Origin: JL08 sp039969355
Lineage (GTDB): Bacteria > Pseudomonadota > Alphaproteobacteria > Rhodobacterales > Rhodobacteraceae
Reading direction: 5' to 3'
Assembly (NCBI GenBank): GCA_039969355.1
Contig: JBDVOA010000043.1
Location: 1-64,000, forward strand
DNA: 64,000 bases
Shown here: positions 26,671 through 34,693 of the stretch, one piece after another
How the letters are laid out: each line of letters opens with the position of its first letter
Numbering within the stretch: position 1 is the stretch's first letter
The notes under the pieces: generated by a model
Database searches by the model: none
What the model was told of the DNA's origin: nothing
Seen by the model: the letters and a program-made list of their open reading frames with translations, nothing else
Made by a program: the position numbers and the translations under genes

Positions 26671-26799
26671 ATGCGACGGGGATTTAACACGCAGGCAACG
26701 CAGGCCGAGAAGATGTTGGCCGAAGATCCGTTCTCGGGCCATCTATTTTTATTCCGTGGGCGGCGTGGGGTTTTGCTGAAGGTCATTTGGTGGGATAGC
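26671..26799 (+). pseudogene. IS66-family TnpB (accessory protein) fragment
   Basis: About 43 codons (MRRGFNTQATQAEKMLAEDP, then FSGHLFLFRGRRGVLLKVIW) match the central part of IS66-family TnpB. Intact proteins continue with further conserved residues and are followed by the TnpC transposase; both are absent. Similarity ends about 40 bp upstream of a phage terminase gene. The rest of 26360-26842 holds no gene; 26546-26565 (TTTGGGCTCGGAGCCGCC) recalls the outer part of the dispersed repeat. Confidence 0.75.
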
Positions 26800-26842
26800 G
26801 TGCGCAGGACGCTTACATGCGAACAGAGGGTCGGGATAGAAC

Positions 26843-27319
26843 ATGCGTGGCAGAAAACCAAAACCAACTCAGCTGAAGCTTATCACCGGAACACTTCGGA
26901 AATCCCGTACAAATAAGAACGAGATCAGGCCTGACGTGGTTAGGCCTGATCCGCCTGATCATCTCAGCCATCAAGCAAAGATCGAGTGGGATCGCATCGT
27001 CGGAAATCTGTTTTCGTTGGGCATAATGACTGCGCTGGATCGCGGCGCGCTCGCGGCCTATTGTCAAGCTTACGGTCGTTGGGTTCAGGCGGAGAGGGCG
27101 CTGGCGCGGTTCTCGAAGAACGACGCTGCAACGTTCGGGATTATGCTGAAAACCTCGCACGGTAACGCTATCGTCAACCCGCTCGTTTCGGCGGCGAACA
27201 AAGCTCAGGCTGACATGGTTCGATACGCAGCCGAGTTTGGAATGACGCCTTCTTCCCGGTCGAGGGTATCGGCAGCTACGGATAAATGCGCCTCCGAGGC
27301 GCGTTTCTTCGATGATTGA
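26843..27319 (+). CDS. Phage terminase small subunit, P27 family (orphan)
   Basis: A 158-aa protein of near-normal family length. It begins MRGRKPKPTQLKLITGTLRK, the typical Arg/Lys-rich start, and continues with the helical DNA-binding part (AKIEWDRIVGNLFSLGIMTA, AAYCQAYGRWVQAERAL) and a C-terminal helix ending FGMTPSSRSRV. In phages it recognises packaging-site DNA for the large subunit. No large terminase, portal or capsid gene follows, so it is a prophage remnant or a domesticated gene. AGGGTCGGGATAGAAC precedes the start. Confidence 0.8.
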   Translation: MRGRKPKPTQLKLITGTLRKSRTNKNEIRPDVVRPDPPDHLSHQAKIEWDRIVGNLFSLGIMTALDRGALAAYCQAYGRWVQAERALARFSKNDAATFGIMLKTSHGNAIVNPLVSAANKAQADMVRYAAEFGMTPSSRSRVSAATDKCASEARFFDD

Positions 27320-27384
27320 TTTTCCACCTATTGGAGATAAATCACCGGATTCCCGTCGGTTCGCTTCAGCGAAGGTCAGTTTTA

Positions 27385-27696
27385 GTGAAGTTACGACGAC
27401 TTAAATGCTCGAAAGTTGGGTGGCACAACCAAATTCCAAAATCTCCTTACTTAATAGCCGACAAAAGACTGGCCGATGTAGTCGCTGCCCTACAAGCATT
27501 GGCGACCTACAAATTCCATAAGTTGGATTTCTCACAGTGGGCAGACAGGATTGATGCCGCTCCTGTGTTAGCATTTATCCGTGTCAAGAATCGGTGGGTC
27601 AGCTCCGCTGCGGGGGATTTAGCACATCATTTGTGCCTGGCTTCAAAACTGAACGCCAAGGCGGCGTCTCGGGTTCCGCCGGACGGACACATTTAA
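27385..27696 (+). pseudogene. Fragment of a small conserved hypothetical protein
   Basis: The segment with YLIADKRLADVVAALQALAT and YKFHKLDFSQWADRI resembles, from memory, the N-terminal part of an uncharacterised alphaproteobacterial protein family that starts 'YL-AD-RL-DVIAAIQ-M-TYKFYKL'. After WADRI the sequence loses resemblance and ends quickly. The GTG start at 27385 is a guess. It sits between the terminase gene and a tRNA fragment, in AT-richer DNA. Confidence 0.4.
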
Positions 27697-27807
27697 ACGC
27701 TAATAGGCCGGAATCGAATCGAGGAGGTCACTAATTGGTGACTCCACGAACAACGAAGATGCTAAAAACTTTCTTAGGAGTTTAACTTGTTGAAATTACG
27801 AGTAAAT

Positions 27808-27860
27808 TGGCTCCGGCGGTAGGGATCGAACCTACGACCAATTGATTAACAGTCAATTAT
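27808..27860 (-). pseudogene. tRNA-Asn 3' fragment (probable attachment-site remnant)
   Basis: Read on the minus strand, this gives the anticodon arm (ATTGACTGTTAATCAAT, anticodon GTT), a T arm with GGTTCGATCCC, and a 3' end with encoded CCA. The D arm and the 5' acceptor strand (CTCCGGC expected) are missing. Integrases commonly use exactly this tRNA portion as attachment site, so I read it as an att remnant of a lost or rearranged element. The direct repeat TTACCCCATGCGTTACCCC (28008-28026) lies between it and tRNA-Lys. Nothing else is clear in 27697-28082. Confidence 0.75.
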
Positions 27861-28082
27861 CGCACTTGGGCTCGTAGCCGATCCTTGATGTGATAACGCT
27901 AGCGATTTCTTTCGGTGTCATCCCAGCCTCCCCATACACCGTAGAATTGCTGGTAAGATACAAACTTTTGAACAGGTGGCCATTGAACCGTTCCACAAGA
28001 AAATTTGTTACCCCATGCGTTACCCCAACTCAAGTCGCCGCAAGTGCGGCAGTGGGAAAAATCTCTTAAGTCTTTGATTTAA

Positions 28083-28158
28083 ATGGTGAGCCCGTCCGGG
28101 TTCGAACCGGAGACCTACTGATTAAAAGTCAGTTGCTCTACCAACTGAGCTACAGGCC
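28083..28158 (-). tRNA. tRNA-Lys (anticodon TTT)
   Basis: A complete 76-nt cloverleaf on the minus strand: acceptor GGGCCTG paired with CGGGCTC, D arm with AGCTCAGTTGGTAGAGC, anticodon loop CTTTTAA, T arm with GGTTCGAACCC, and an encoded CCA (28083-28085). It is intact and divergent from dapF. Confidence 0.97.
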
Positions 28159-28266
28159 CACTAAGGCGCCTACTTAGAAAGCGCGTGAAGACGGGTCAAG
28201 CCCGAAATGCATCACAAACGTACAGTCCGTCTGGAATAGTCCGTTATGCATCGCTATACGCGCGCC

Positions 28267-29100
28267 ATGAGCAGTGCAGATATCTCCGGATTGCCCTTCA
28301 TGAAAATGCATGGGCTGGGCAACGACTTTGTCGTGCTGGATGGCCGAATGCGTGAGGTTGAGATGACGTCAGGCCTCGCGCGAGCCTTGGGTGACAGGCA
28401 CAGAGGCGTGGGATTCGACCAACTGGCTGTCCTGACGCAGGGTGATAGCGACGTCCACTTGACGTTCTATAACGCGGATGGCTCGAATTCGGCGGCGTGC
28501 GGGAATGCAACACGCTGTATTGCTCGTCACATCATGAATGAAACAGGCAAGGCAGAGCTTTGTCTGACGACAGACCGAGGAAAATTGAGTGCCCGAGACA
28601 TGGGCGACGGCCTTACATCGGTGAACATGGGCCCGCCGCAACTGGATTGGGCCGACATTCCCCTCGCTGAGGCAATGGACACGCTGGAATTGCCGATTGA
28701 GGGCGCGCCTACGGCGACGGGCATGGGTAACCCGCATTGCAGCTTTTTTGTCGCCAATGTGGATACCGTCAACCTGAATCACCTCGGGCCCAAGATTGAA
28801 AACGATCCACTGTATCCGCAACGTACAAATGTGCAGGTGGCTCACCTTGTTGGTAAGGACCATCTCCGTATGCGAGTTTGGGAGCGTGGGGTTGGAATCA
28901 CTCTGGCCTCCGGATCATCTTCTTGTGCTGTGGCGGTGGCTGCGGCTCGGCGCGGATTGACCGGGCGTTCGGTCCGCATTGATTTGGATGGCGGAACGTT
29001 AGAGGTTGACTGGCGTGAAGACGGTGTCTGGATGACAGGCCCGACGACCCATGTATATTCGGGAACATTGTCACAAGGCTTTTTGGAGTCAGTGACATGA
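28267..29100 (+). CDS. dapF: Diaminopimelate epimerase (Ser at second catalytic Cys position)
   Basis: A 277-aa protein of the two-lobed DapF fold that interconverts LL- and meso-diaminopimelate for lysine and peptidoglycan. It has KMHGLGNDFVVLD, the first catalytic Cys (residue 78, in NADGSNSAACGNATRC) and the substrate-binding TGMGNPHC. The second motif, normally ACGSGAC, reads ASGSSSC, so the catalytic Cys is Ser at about residue 215; the neighbouring Cys is the structural one. ATG 28267 was preferred over 28246 by homology. It overlaps mtaB by 4 bp. Confidence 0.88.
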   Translation: MSSADISGLPFMKMHGLGNDFVVLDGRMREVEMTSGLARALGDRHRGVGFDQLAVLTQGDSDVHLTFYNADGSNSAACGNATRCIARHIMNETGKAELCLTTDRGKLSARDMGDGLTSVNMGPPQLDWADIPLAEAMDTLELPIEGAPTATGMGNPHCSFFVANVDTVNLNHLGPKIENDPLYPQRTNVQVAHLVGKDHLRMRVWERGVGITLASGSSSCAVAVAAARRGLTGRSVRIDLDGGTLEVDWREDGVWMTGPTTHVYSGTLSQGFLESVT

Positions 29101-30344
29101 CGGCGCCCATTTTTACCACTTTAGGGTGCCGCCTGAATGCCTATGAGACCGAAGCGATGAAAGAGCTTTCTGCCAATGCCGGTCTCGAAAACGCGGTCAT
29201 CGTAAACACGTGCGCGGTCACGTCAGAGGCTGTGCGCAAGGCCCGGCAGGAGATTCGCAAACTTCGGCGGAACAATCCGAACGCACGGCTGATCGTAACC
29301 GGTTGCGCAGCTCAGACCGAGCCACAGACCTTTGCGGCAATGGACGAAGTGGACGCGGTCATCGGCAATACTGAAAAGATGCTGGCCAACACATGGTCTG
29401 GACTTGCCGGTGATTTTGGCACCGAACCGATACAGGTTGACGACATCATGTCTGCAACAGAGACCGCCGAACATCTGATCGATGGTTTCGGGACGCGCAG
29501 CCGTGCCTATGTCCAGGTGCAGAATGGGTGTGATCACCGCTGTACATTTTGCATTATCCCCTATGGTCGGGGAAATTCCCGGTCAGTTCCCGCTGGCGTG
29601 GTGGTGGAACAGATCAAGCGGTTGGTGGACCGCGGTTACAAAGAAGTTGTGCTGACTGGAGTTGATCTGACGAGTTGGGGGGCGGATCTACCGTCGAGAC
29701 CGCAACTTGGCAATCTGGTCATGCGTATATTGAAACTGGTCCCGGACCTTCCACGTCTGAGGATCAGTTCAATTGATTCGATTGAGGTAGATGAAAATCT
29801 CATGCAGGCGATCGCGACAGAGACGCGATTAATGCCACATCTGCATTTGTCGCTTCAACACGGTGACAATATGATCCTGAAGCGGATGAAACGGCGGCAT
29901 TCGCGCGATGACGCCATCCAATTTGCGCAAGAAGCCCGAAAGTTTCGCCCAGACATGACCTTTGGCGCGGATATTATTGCGGGCTTCCCAACTGAGACAG
30001 AGGCAATGTTTGAAAACTCGCTGCGATTGGTAACCGAGTGCGATCTTACCTGGCTACATGTCTTCCCCTATTCCGCCCGGCAAGGCACGCCAGCAGCGCG
30101 AATGCCGGCTGTGAACGGAAAAGACATCAAAGCGCGAGCGGCGCGATTACGAACCGCCGGAGTTGCGCAAGTTGCCCGACACTTGAAGGCGCAACTTGGA
30201 AAAACCCATCGAGTACTGATAGAAAGTGCGCATATGGGCCGCACAGAACAGTTCACCGAGGTGCGCTTCGATCATGCTCAGACGGAAGGTCAAATCGTGA
30301 CCGCTACCATCTGCGGCAACAACAGAACCCAACTTTGCGCCTAA
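29097..30344 (+). CDS. mtaB: tRNA t6A37 methylthiotransferase
   Basis: A 415-aa radical-SAM methylthiotransferase that converts t6A37 to ms2t6A37 in ANN-decoding tRNAs. The N-terminal UPF0004 domain supplies three Cys for one iron-sulfur cluster (TLGCRLNAYE, NTCAVTSEA, VTGCAAQTEP). The radical-SAM motif CDHRCTFC holds the second. A TRAM-like tail is present (TEGQIVTATICGNN). The start overlaps the dapF stop (ATGA). Confidence 0.92.
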   Translation: MTAPIFTTLGCRLNAYETEAMKELSANAGLENAVIVNTCAVTSEAVRKARQEIRKLRRNNPNARLIVTGCAAQTEPQTFAAMDEVDAVIGNTEKMLANTWSGLAGDFGTEPIQVDDIMSATETAEHLIDGFGTRSRAYVQVQNGCDHRCTFCIIPYGRGNSRSVPAGVVVEQIKRLVDRGYKEVVLTGVDLTSWGADLPSRPQLGNLVMRILKLVPDLPRLRISSIDSIEVDENLMQAIATETRLMPHLHLSLQHGDNMILKRMKRRHSRDDAIQFAQEARKFRPDMTFGADIIAGFPTETEAMFENSLRLVTECDLTWLHVFPYSARQGTPAARMPAVNGKDIKARAARLRTAGVAQVARHLKAQLGKTHRVLIESAHMGRTEQFTEVRFDHAQTEGQIVTATICGNNRTQLCA

Positions 30345-30423
30345 AAATGCAGCTTTACGAAAACCAATGACTGGTGCCGCCCTTCAGTTTCGCTATGCTA
30401 GCGTTGGGAACTAAGGGCACTGA

Positions 30424-31089
30424 ATGAACAATCGGTACATTCACAGTCATGGCTTTCTTTCGAACGCCTCGACTGAATTGACGAATATGCTCGAATCTGT
30501 GGCGACCAAGGTCGACTTGCAGGTAAATGAGGTATTGTTTGAGCAAGGCGATGACGGTGACGCACTTTACGCGGTTGTCGACGGTGCAGTGGAGATCAGC
30601 GTCTTGTCGCGGGACGGCCGCAAGTTGACTCTGGACGTTTTGCGTGACGGTTCTCTTTTTGGTGAAATCGCTCTTTTTGATCCCGGCCCGCGCACCGCGA
30701 CTGTGACGGCGCAGCAACGAACCCAGTTGCTGAAAGTCAAGAATTCAGATCTTACCGATGCAATTCGATCAAAGCCGGAACTCGCGGTTGATATGGTGAG
30801 CATGACCGGACAGCGAATGCGGTGGATGGGCGACCAGATTAGCGAGCAAGTTTTTCTTCCTATGCCGATTCGTCTCGCGCGCAGAATTCTATATCTGACG
30901 CACAATACTTCTGATACATTATCTCTGTCTCAGTCGGAATTGGCAGAACATGTCGGGGCTACCCGCGAAGCGGTTTCAAAAACTCTTGCGCGGTGGAAAA
31001 AAGAGGGCGCCATCGCGCTTGAGCGCGGCGGTCTGAAGGTACTGAATCGCAGCTATCTTCAAAATACCGCCGATTTTGATCAAGATTAA
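30424..31089 (+). CDS. Crp/Fnr-family transcriptional regulator
   Basis: A 221-aa regulator. The cyclic-nucleotide-binding fold (about 10-130) has a phosphate-binding cassette FGEIALFDPGPRTATVTA. The C-terminal HTH has recognition helix ATREAVSKTLARWKK, keeping the Arg-Glu pair that reads TGTGA in CRP. No FNR-type N-terminal Cys cluster is seen. A perfect TGTGA-N6-TCACA site lies 20 bp after its stop codon, upstream of a small ORF, making that transcript a likely target. AAGGG precedes the start. Confidence 0.85.
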   Translation: MNNRYIHSHGFLSNASTELTNMLESVATKVDLQVNEVLFEQGDDGDALYAVVDGAVEISVLSRDGRKLTLDVLRDGSLFGEIALFDPGPRTATVTAQQRTQLLKVKNSDLTDAIRSKPELAVDMVSMTGQRMRWMGDQISEQVFLPMPIRLARRILYLTHNTSDTLSLSQSELAEHVGATREAVSKTLARWKKEGAIALERGGLKVLNRSYLQNTADFDQD

Positions 31090-31108
31090 TTTTCCCCTTT
31101 CTTAGCTA

Positions 31109-31124
31109 TGTGACCTAGTTCACA
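31109..31124. promoter_or_regulatory. Perfect CRP-type operator (TGTGA-N6-TCACA)
   Basis: The site reads TGTGACCTAGTTCACA. It lies between the Crp/Fnr gene and a 50-aa ORF, about 100 bp upstream of the latter's ATG. A -10-like TAGCTA sits at 31152-31157, which would put the site near -45, suitable for activation. Confidence 0.65.
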
Positions 31125-31220
31125 GACTCCGAATCGCTTCTCGGGGCAATGTGTAGCTATTGAAACGAAACGTTAATGATCGACCATTTAGCCAGTAACC
31201 AACCGAGAAGGGAACGAGCG

Positions 31221-31373
31221 ATGACATCCCCAGTAAGCAGCAGCACACCCCGCGCATTTTGCTCGGCACCTGTTTCTTTCGCTCGTTCGCTAATCGGATG
31301 GGTTTTTAATGACACCATTCGATTTCGCGAAACGCAAAGAAAGATTAACCGGATTTACGATCATAACGAGTGA
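31221..31373 (+). CDS. Small basic protein, 50 aa
   Basis: ATG 31221 follows GAAGGGAACGAGCG, a good ribosome site. The product has a Ser/Pro-rich start, a short hydrophobic patch (FARSLIGWVFND) and a charged tail (RFRETQRKINRIYDHNE). I do not recognise the family. It is followed 11 bp later by a structured RNA and a terminator and preceded by a perfect CRP-type site, so it looks like a short regulated transcription unit. Confidence 0.55.
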   Translation: MTSPVSSSTPRAFCSAPVSFARSLIGWVFNDTIRFRETQRKINRIYDHNE

Positions 31374-31384
31374 CCCTTAGTAGT

Positions 31385-31433
31385 GGGCAGCGGAGTGTTC
31401 CCCGACAACAGTGTCCCCTGTTATCCGCTGCCC
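31385..31433 (+). ncRNA. Structured RNA element downstream of the 50-aa ORF (candidate sRNA or 3' UTR)
   Basis: GGGCAGCGGA pairs perfectly with TCCGCTGCCC (10 bp). Inside lies a second hairpin, AACAG-TGTCCC-CTGTT. The C-rich single-stranded parts (TTCCCCG, GTCCCC) could pair with ribosome sites. A strong terminator starts 8 bases later. I infer a stable 3'-derived RNA; no homology to a known family was recognised. Confidence 0.45.
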
Positions 31434-31441
31434 TAAAAAGA

Positions 31442-31478
31442 AGCCCCCACGCAATTGTTCTGCGTGGGGGCTTTCTTA
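31442..31478 (+). terminator. Rho-independent terminator
   Basis: AGCCCCCACGCA pairs perfectly with TGCGTGGGGGCT over a 7-base loop, followed by TTCTTATT. It ends the small-ORF transcript. Confidence 0.88.
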
Positions 31479-31569
31479 TTGCGCGCTTCCAAATTCCGCA
31501 CCACAAACCTGGAAGTGACAAAAGGCGGTTCGACCCGTCTCTTGTAAGATTGTAGATTCCGCGATCCAG

Positions 31570-33171
31570 TTAGCGGTTCAGGAATTCCAGATCGTACTTG
31601 TCTGCCACGTCAGGCAACGGATGCTCTTCGTGCAGCGAAGTGACGATACCATAAATCATGAACAACAAAATTACCGCAATCGGTAAACCAGCGACAATCG
31701 ACGCAGTTTGTAGCGCGCTAAGGCCTCCCGCCAGCATGAGAACCCCTGCCACGATACCAGCGGTCAAACCCCAGAATATACGGAACTTTACTGGTGGGTG
31801 TTCATCTCCCATCGACAACATTGTGCACATCACAAGAGTACCCGAATCCGACGAGGTCACAAACCAAGAGATCAGCAGGACCGTGATCAAAACGGTAATC
31901 GGATACGTCAGCCAAGTGTAACCAAACCCTGCAACGGTTTGAAACACACCAGCCGCATAGTCATTGTTGACTGCTTCGGCGACACCAGCGTCGTAAAAAA
32001 GGTCGACTCCGGCGGCTGCACCGCCGAACACTCCCATCCAGAGCATCACAACCGACGTTGGAATGAGCAGGACGCAGTAGCAGAACTGGCGTATTGTACG
32101 CCCTTTTGAGACACGTGCGATGAACAGTCCAACAAAGGGGCACCATGCGATCCACCAGCCCCAGTAGAAGATGGTCCACCAGCTTTGCCATTGGTTTTCA
32201 GGCTCACCGTTGATCCAGAAACCCATCGGAATAACGCTCCAAAGATAGTCGCCAAAGCCTGAAATGGTGATCCCCAACAAAAAGGCCGTTGGGCCTAGGA
32301 CGATGAACAATACCAGCAATCCTAGGCTGGCCATGACATTGGCTTCTGAAAGAATTCGCACGCCTTTTCCGACACCTGACGCAGCAGATGCAGTCCCAAG
32401 ACAGGTGATAATCGCCACCAGAATAAGCTGATTGGTTTGTGTATTCGACATCCAGCCAAGGTTTTCCAGACCAGCTGCAATCGGGGTCACGCCCAAGCCC
32501 AGCGAAGTTGCCAAGCCAAATATCGTACCGAAAACACCGACCAGATCGATCAGGTGCCCCCATGGGCCATAAATCTTTTCTTTCAACACGGGGTAGAGCG
32601 CCGTGCGCAATGTCAGCGGCAAATCGTGGCGATAGGAGAAATAGGCCAGACTAAGCCCAACAAGCACATAAAGCGCCCAGCCATGGAACCCCCAATGGAA
32701 GTTGGTGATCGTGACAGCGTTGACAGCGGCACCAACTGTATTGGGTTCAAGCCCTTCACGGGTCAGGAAAGGGTTGCCCTGAATGTGAAACATGGGCTCG
32801 GCAACGCCCCAATAGATCAATCCTGATCCCAGACCGGCGCTGAAAAGCATACATATCCAAGAAAACGTCGAAAAATCGGGTTCGTCGTCGTCCTTACCAA
32901 GCTTAACATCACCAAACCGGCTGACCATCAGCCAAAACACAAAGAAAAGGGCGACGTTGACCACCAGCACGTAAAACCAGTCCAGACTACCAATGATAAA
33001 GTCTTTGCCGGAAGAAAATATTGCGCTGGACGCCTCTACGTCACGGATCGTGAAGGCGACAAAGCCAAGAATCATCACCATCGATGCGATGCCCATTAGG
33101 GGATTCATACCCTTGAACAAGCCAGAACTTGCAACAAGATTGTCGGGTCTTTTAGTTGAAATATCGCTCAT
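31570..33171 (-). CDS. BCCT-family betaine/choline/carnitine-type transporter
   Basis: A 533-aa inner-membrane carrier with 12 predicted helices. Family segments include MLFSAGLGSGLIYWGVAEPM, NFHWGFHGWALYVLVGLSLA and the signature WTIFYWGWWIAWCPFVGLFI. BCCT carriers import quaternary ammonium or sulfonium osmolytes using Na+ or H+. It lies 30 bp downstream of a periplasmic binding-protein gene on the same strand, an unusual pairing because BCCT carriers normally work alone. Confidence 0.9.
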   Translation of the reverse strand: MSDISTKRPDNLVASSGLFKGMNPLMGIASMVMILGFVAFTIRDVEASSAIFSSGKDFIIGSLDWFYVLVVNVALFFVFWLMVSRFGDVKLGKDDDEPDFSTFSWICMLFSAGLGSGLIYWGVAEPMFHIQGNPFLTREGLEPNTVGAAVNAVTITNFHWGFHGWALYVLVGLSLAYFSYRHDLPLTLRTALYPVLKEKIYGPWGHLIDLVGVFGTIFGLATSLGLGVTPIAAGLENLGWMSNTQTNQLILVAIITCLGTASAASGVGKGVRILSEANVMASLGLLVLFIVLGPTAFLLGITISGFGDYLWSVIPMGFWINGEPENQWQSWWTIFYWGWWIAWCPFVGLFIARVSKGRTIRQFCYCVLLIPTSVVMLWMGVFGGAAAGVDLFYDAGVAEAVNNDYAAGVFQTVAGFGYTWLTYPITVLITVLLISWFVTSSDSGTLVMCTMLSMGDEHPPVKFRIFWGLTAGIVAGVLMLAGGLSALQTASIVAGLPIAVILLFMIYGIVTSLHEEHPLPDVADKYDLEFLNR

Positions 33172-33201
33172 TTTTTATACCTTTTCATCCTGATGTCTGG
33201 C

Positions 33202-34365
33202 TTATCGCGTCGACCCTGCGGCACCCTGGCGCGCAGAAGCTGACAGCCACGATCTAAAGGCCTCCTCAAGACGGGCGTGATTGGCGGCCCACCATTTGGC
33301 GTCCGACAAAATATGCAGTTTATCCTCGTAGGCTGGTCCGTTTGGTATTTGAGCCAGAGTCTCGTCCGACAGCAACGCCAGTGATGACGTTCTGGTTGGT
33401 CCATTCGGCAAATAGCCAACCATATCGGCCAACGCATCTGAACTGCTTGCGTAGCGAATAAAGTCGATCGCGGCGTCTTTGTTCTGGCTGCCTTTTGGTA
33501 TTCCAAAAAGATCAAGCTCAATGACGCGGCCATCCATGTTGACCGTAAAGTCTGCACCTTCTTCCTTGGAAGCGCTGGCCCCTGTTGTAGCCCAGATTGA
33601 GGACATTGCGACCTCGCCCGCATTCAGCATCCGCACGGGTTGAAGGCCGGCGTCCCAGATTTGCAATCCGGCTTTGATTGAATCCATCTTTTTGAGAGCG
33701 CGTTCAACACCCTCGTCAGTTTCAAGCGTCGGGTAAACTTCGTCTCGTGCAACGCCATCCGCCATCAACGCCCATTCCATGATCACAGTAGGGTCGTTTC
33801 GGATCGCTCGTGGCCCGGGATAAGCGTCGGTGTCAAAGAAATCGGCGATGCTTGCCGGGGGGGTGTCAGCGAACTGCGTATTGCTGTAGGCAAATGCTGT
33901 GCCCCATACGATCACGCCAACACCACAATCGTTCAGCGCGCCTTCTACAAAATCCTCCTGAAACGGCGTGCCATCTGCACCATCTGGCAATTCAATATCC
34001 GAAAGGTCTTCCAACAGACCCTCTTCACAAGCCCGTAATGAATCTGCTTGAGTAAGGTCAACGACGTCCCAGATAACATTCGCGCTTTCTACCTGATCGC
34101 GAATTTCCGATATGCCGCCATTATAGTGCGCTACATTTACCTTGCTTTCGTTTTGCGCTTCGTAAGGGCGTACAAAACCCAACATTTGGCTACGCATATA
34201 TGGGCCCGTCCATGACGTGAAAGTTATAGTTGGTTTTGGCTTGGCCATGGCCGTTTCTGTCGTTTGGGTCTCCTGCGCTTGGACTAGGCCCAGCGGCAGC
34301 GCTAGAAGTAGCCCGGCCAATCCGGCAAGACGCCAATTAATAATTCCATCTCGGCAATAATTCAT
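33202..34365 (-). CDS. Periplasmic solute-binding protein (PotD/spermidine-putrescine type), without ABC partners
   Basis: A 387-aa exported protein with a signal peptide (to about residue 31, VQA-QE) and a type II periplasmic-binding fold. Segments such as TFTSWTGPYMRSQMLGFVRP and VIWDVVDLTQADSLRACEEG are typical of polyamine-like extracellular binding proteins. GGAGGGGGAC before ATG 34365 fixes the start. No ABC permease or ATPase is nearby; the next gene is a BCCT transporter, probably cotranscribed. Confidence 0.85.
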   Translation of the reverse strand: MNYCRDGIINWRLAGLAGLLLALPLGLVQAQETQTTETAMAKPKPTITFTSWTGPYMRSQMLGFVRPYEAQNESKVNVAHYNGGISEIRDQVESANVIWDVVDLTQADSLRACEEGLLEDLSDIELPDGADGTPFQEDFVEGALNDCGVGVIVWGTAFAYSNTQFADTPPASIADFFDTDAYPGPRAIRNDPTVIMEWALMADGVARDEVYPTLETDEGVERALKKMDSIKAGLQIWDAGLQPVRMLNAGEVAMSSIWATTGASASKEEGADFTVNMDGRVIELDLFGIPKGSQNKDAAIDFIRYASSSDALADMVGYLPNGPTRTSSLALLSDETLAQIPNGPAYEDKLHILSDAKWWAANHARLEEAFRSWLSASARQGAAGSTR

Positions 34366-34368
34366 CAA

Positions 34369-34693
34369 ATGTCCCCCTCCCAGGCATTCAGGCCTGTGCT
34401 CCGTCGGACAATCAAATTTCGGTCACCAATTTCACAGATTGCACTGCATGGCAAAAAGCGTACCCAGGACTATCCAACCTCATCATCAGCGAAACGGTCG
34501 TCGATCATCAAGCAAATTCGACATTTTCAGCCCTGAATACGACACTTATCCTGACCTTTCCCACACAGATGCTGCCCAATGGTAGTGTCTCAGCCATTCG
34601 CCCGAATACGATTGCCATGATTGAATCTGACCTGCGGCACGCTAGTTCCGGCGGCTCAGGTGTCTGAGAAAACGGCAAAGTGGCGTGATTGGT
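34369..34693. other. Intergenic region upstream of the binding-protein/BCCT pair
   Basis: About 325 bp without a gene. It must contain the promoter of the minus-strand binding-protein operon and the 3' end of the LysR gene. I see no clear terminator, repeat or palindrome. Confidence 0.4.

Noticed and set aside
31385..31433. Identity with the CcsR sRNA/DUF1127 system of Rhodobacter
   Set aside because: The 50-aa ORF lacks the DUF1127 pattern and the loops lack the CCUCCUCCC motif; only the general layout is similar.
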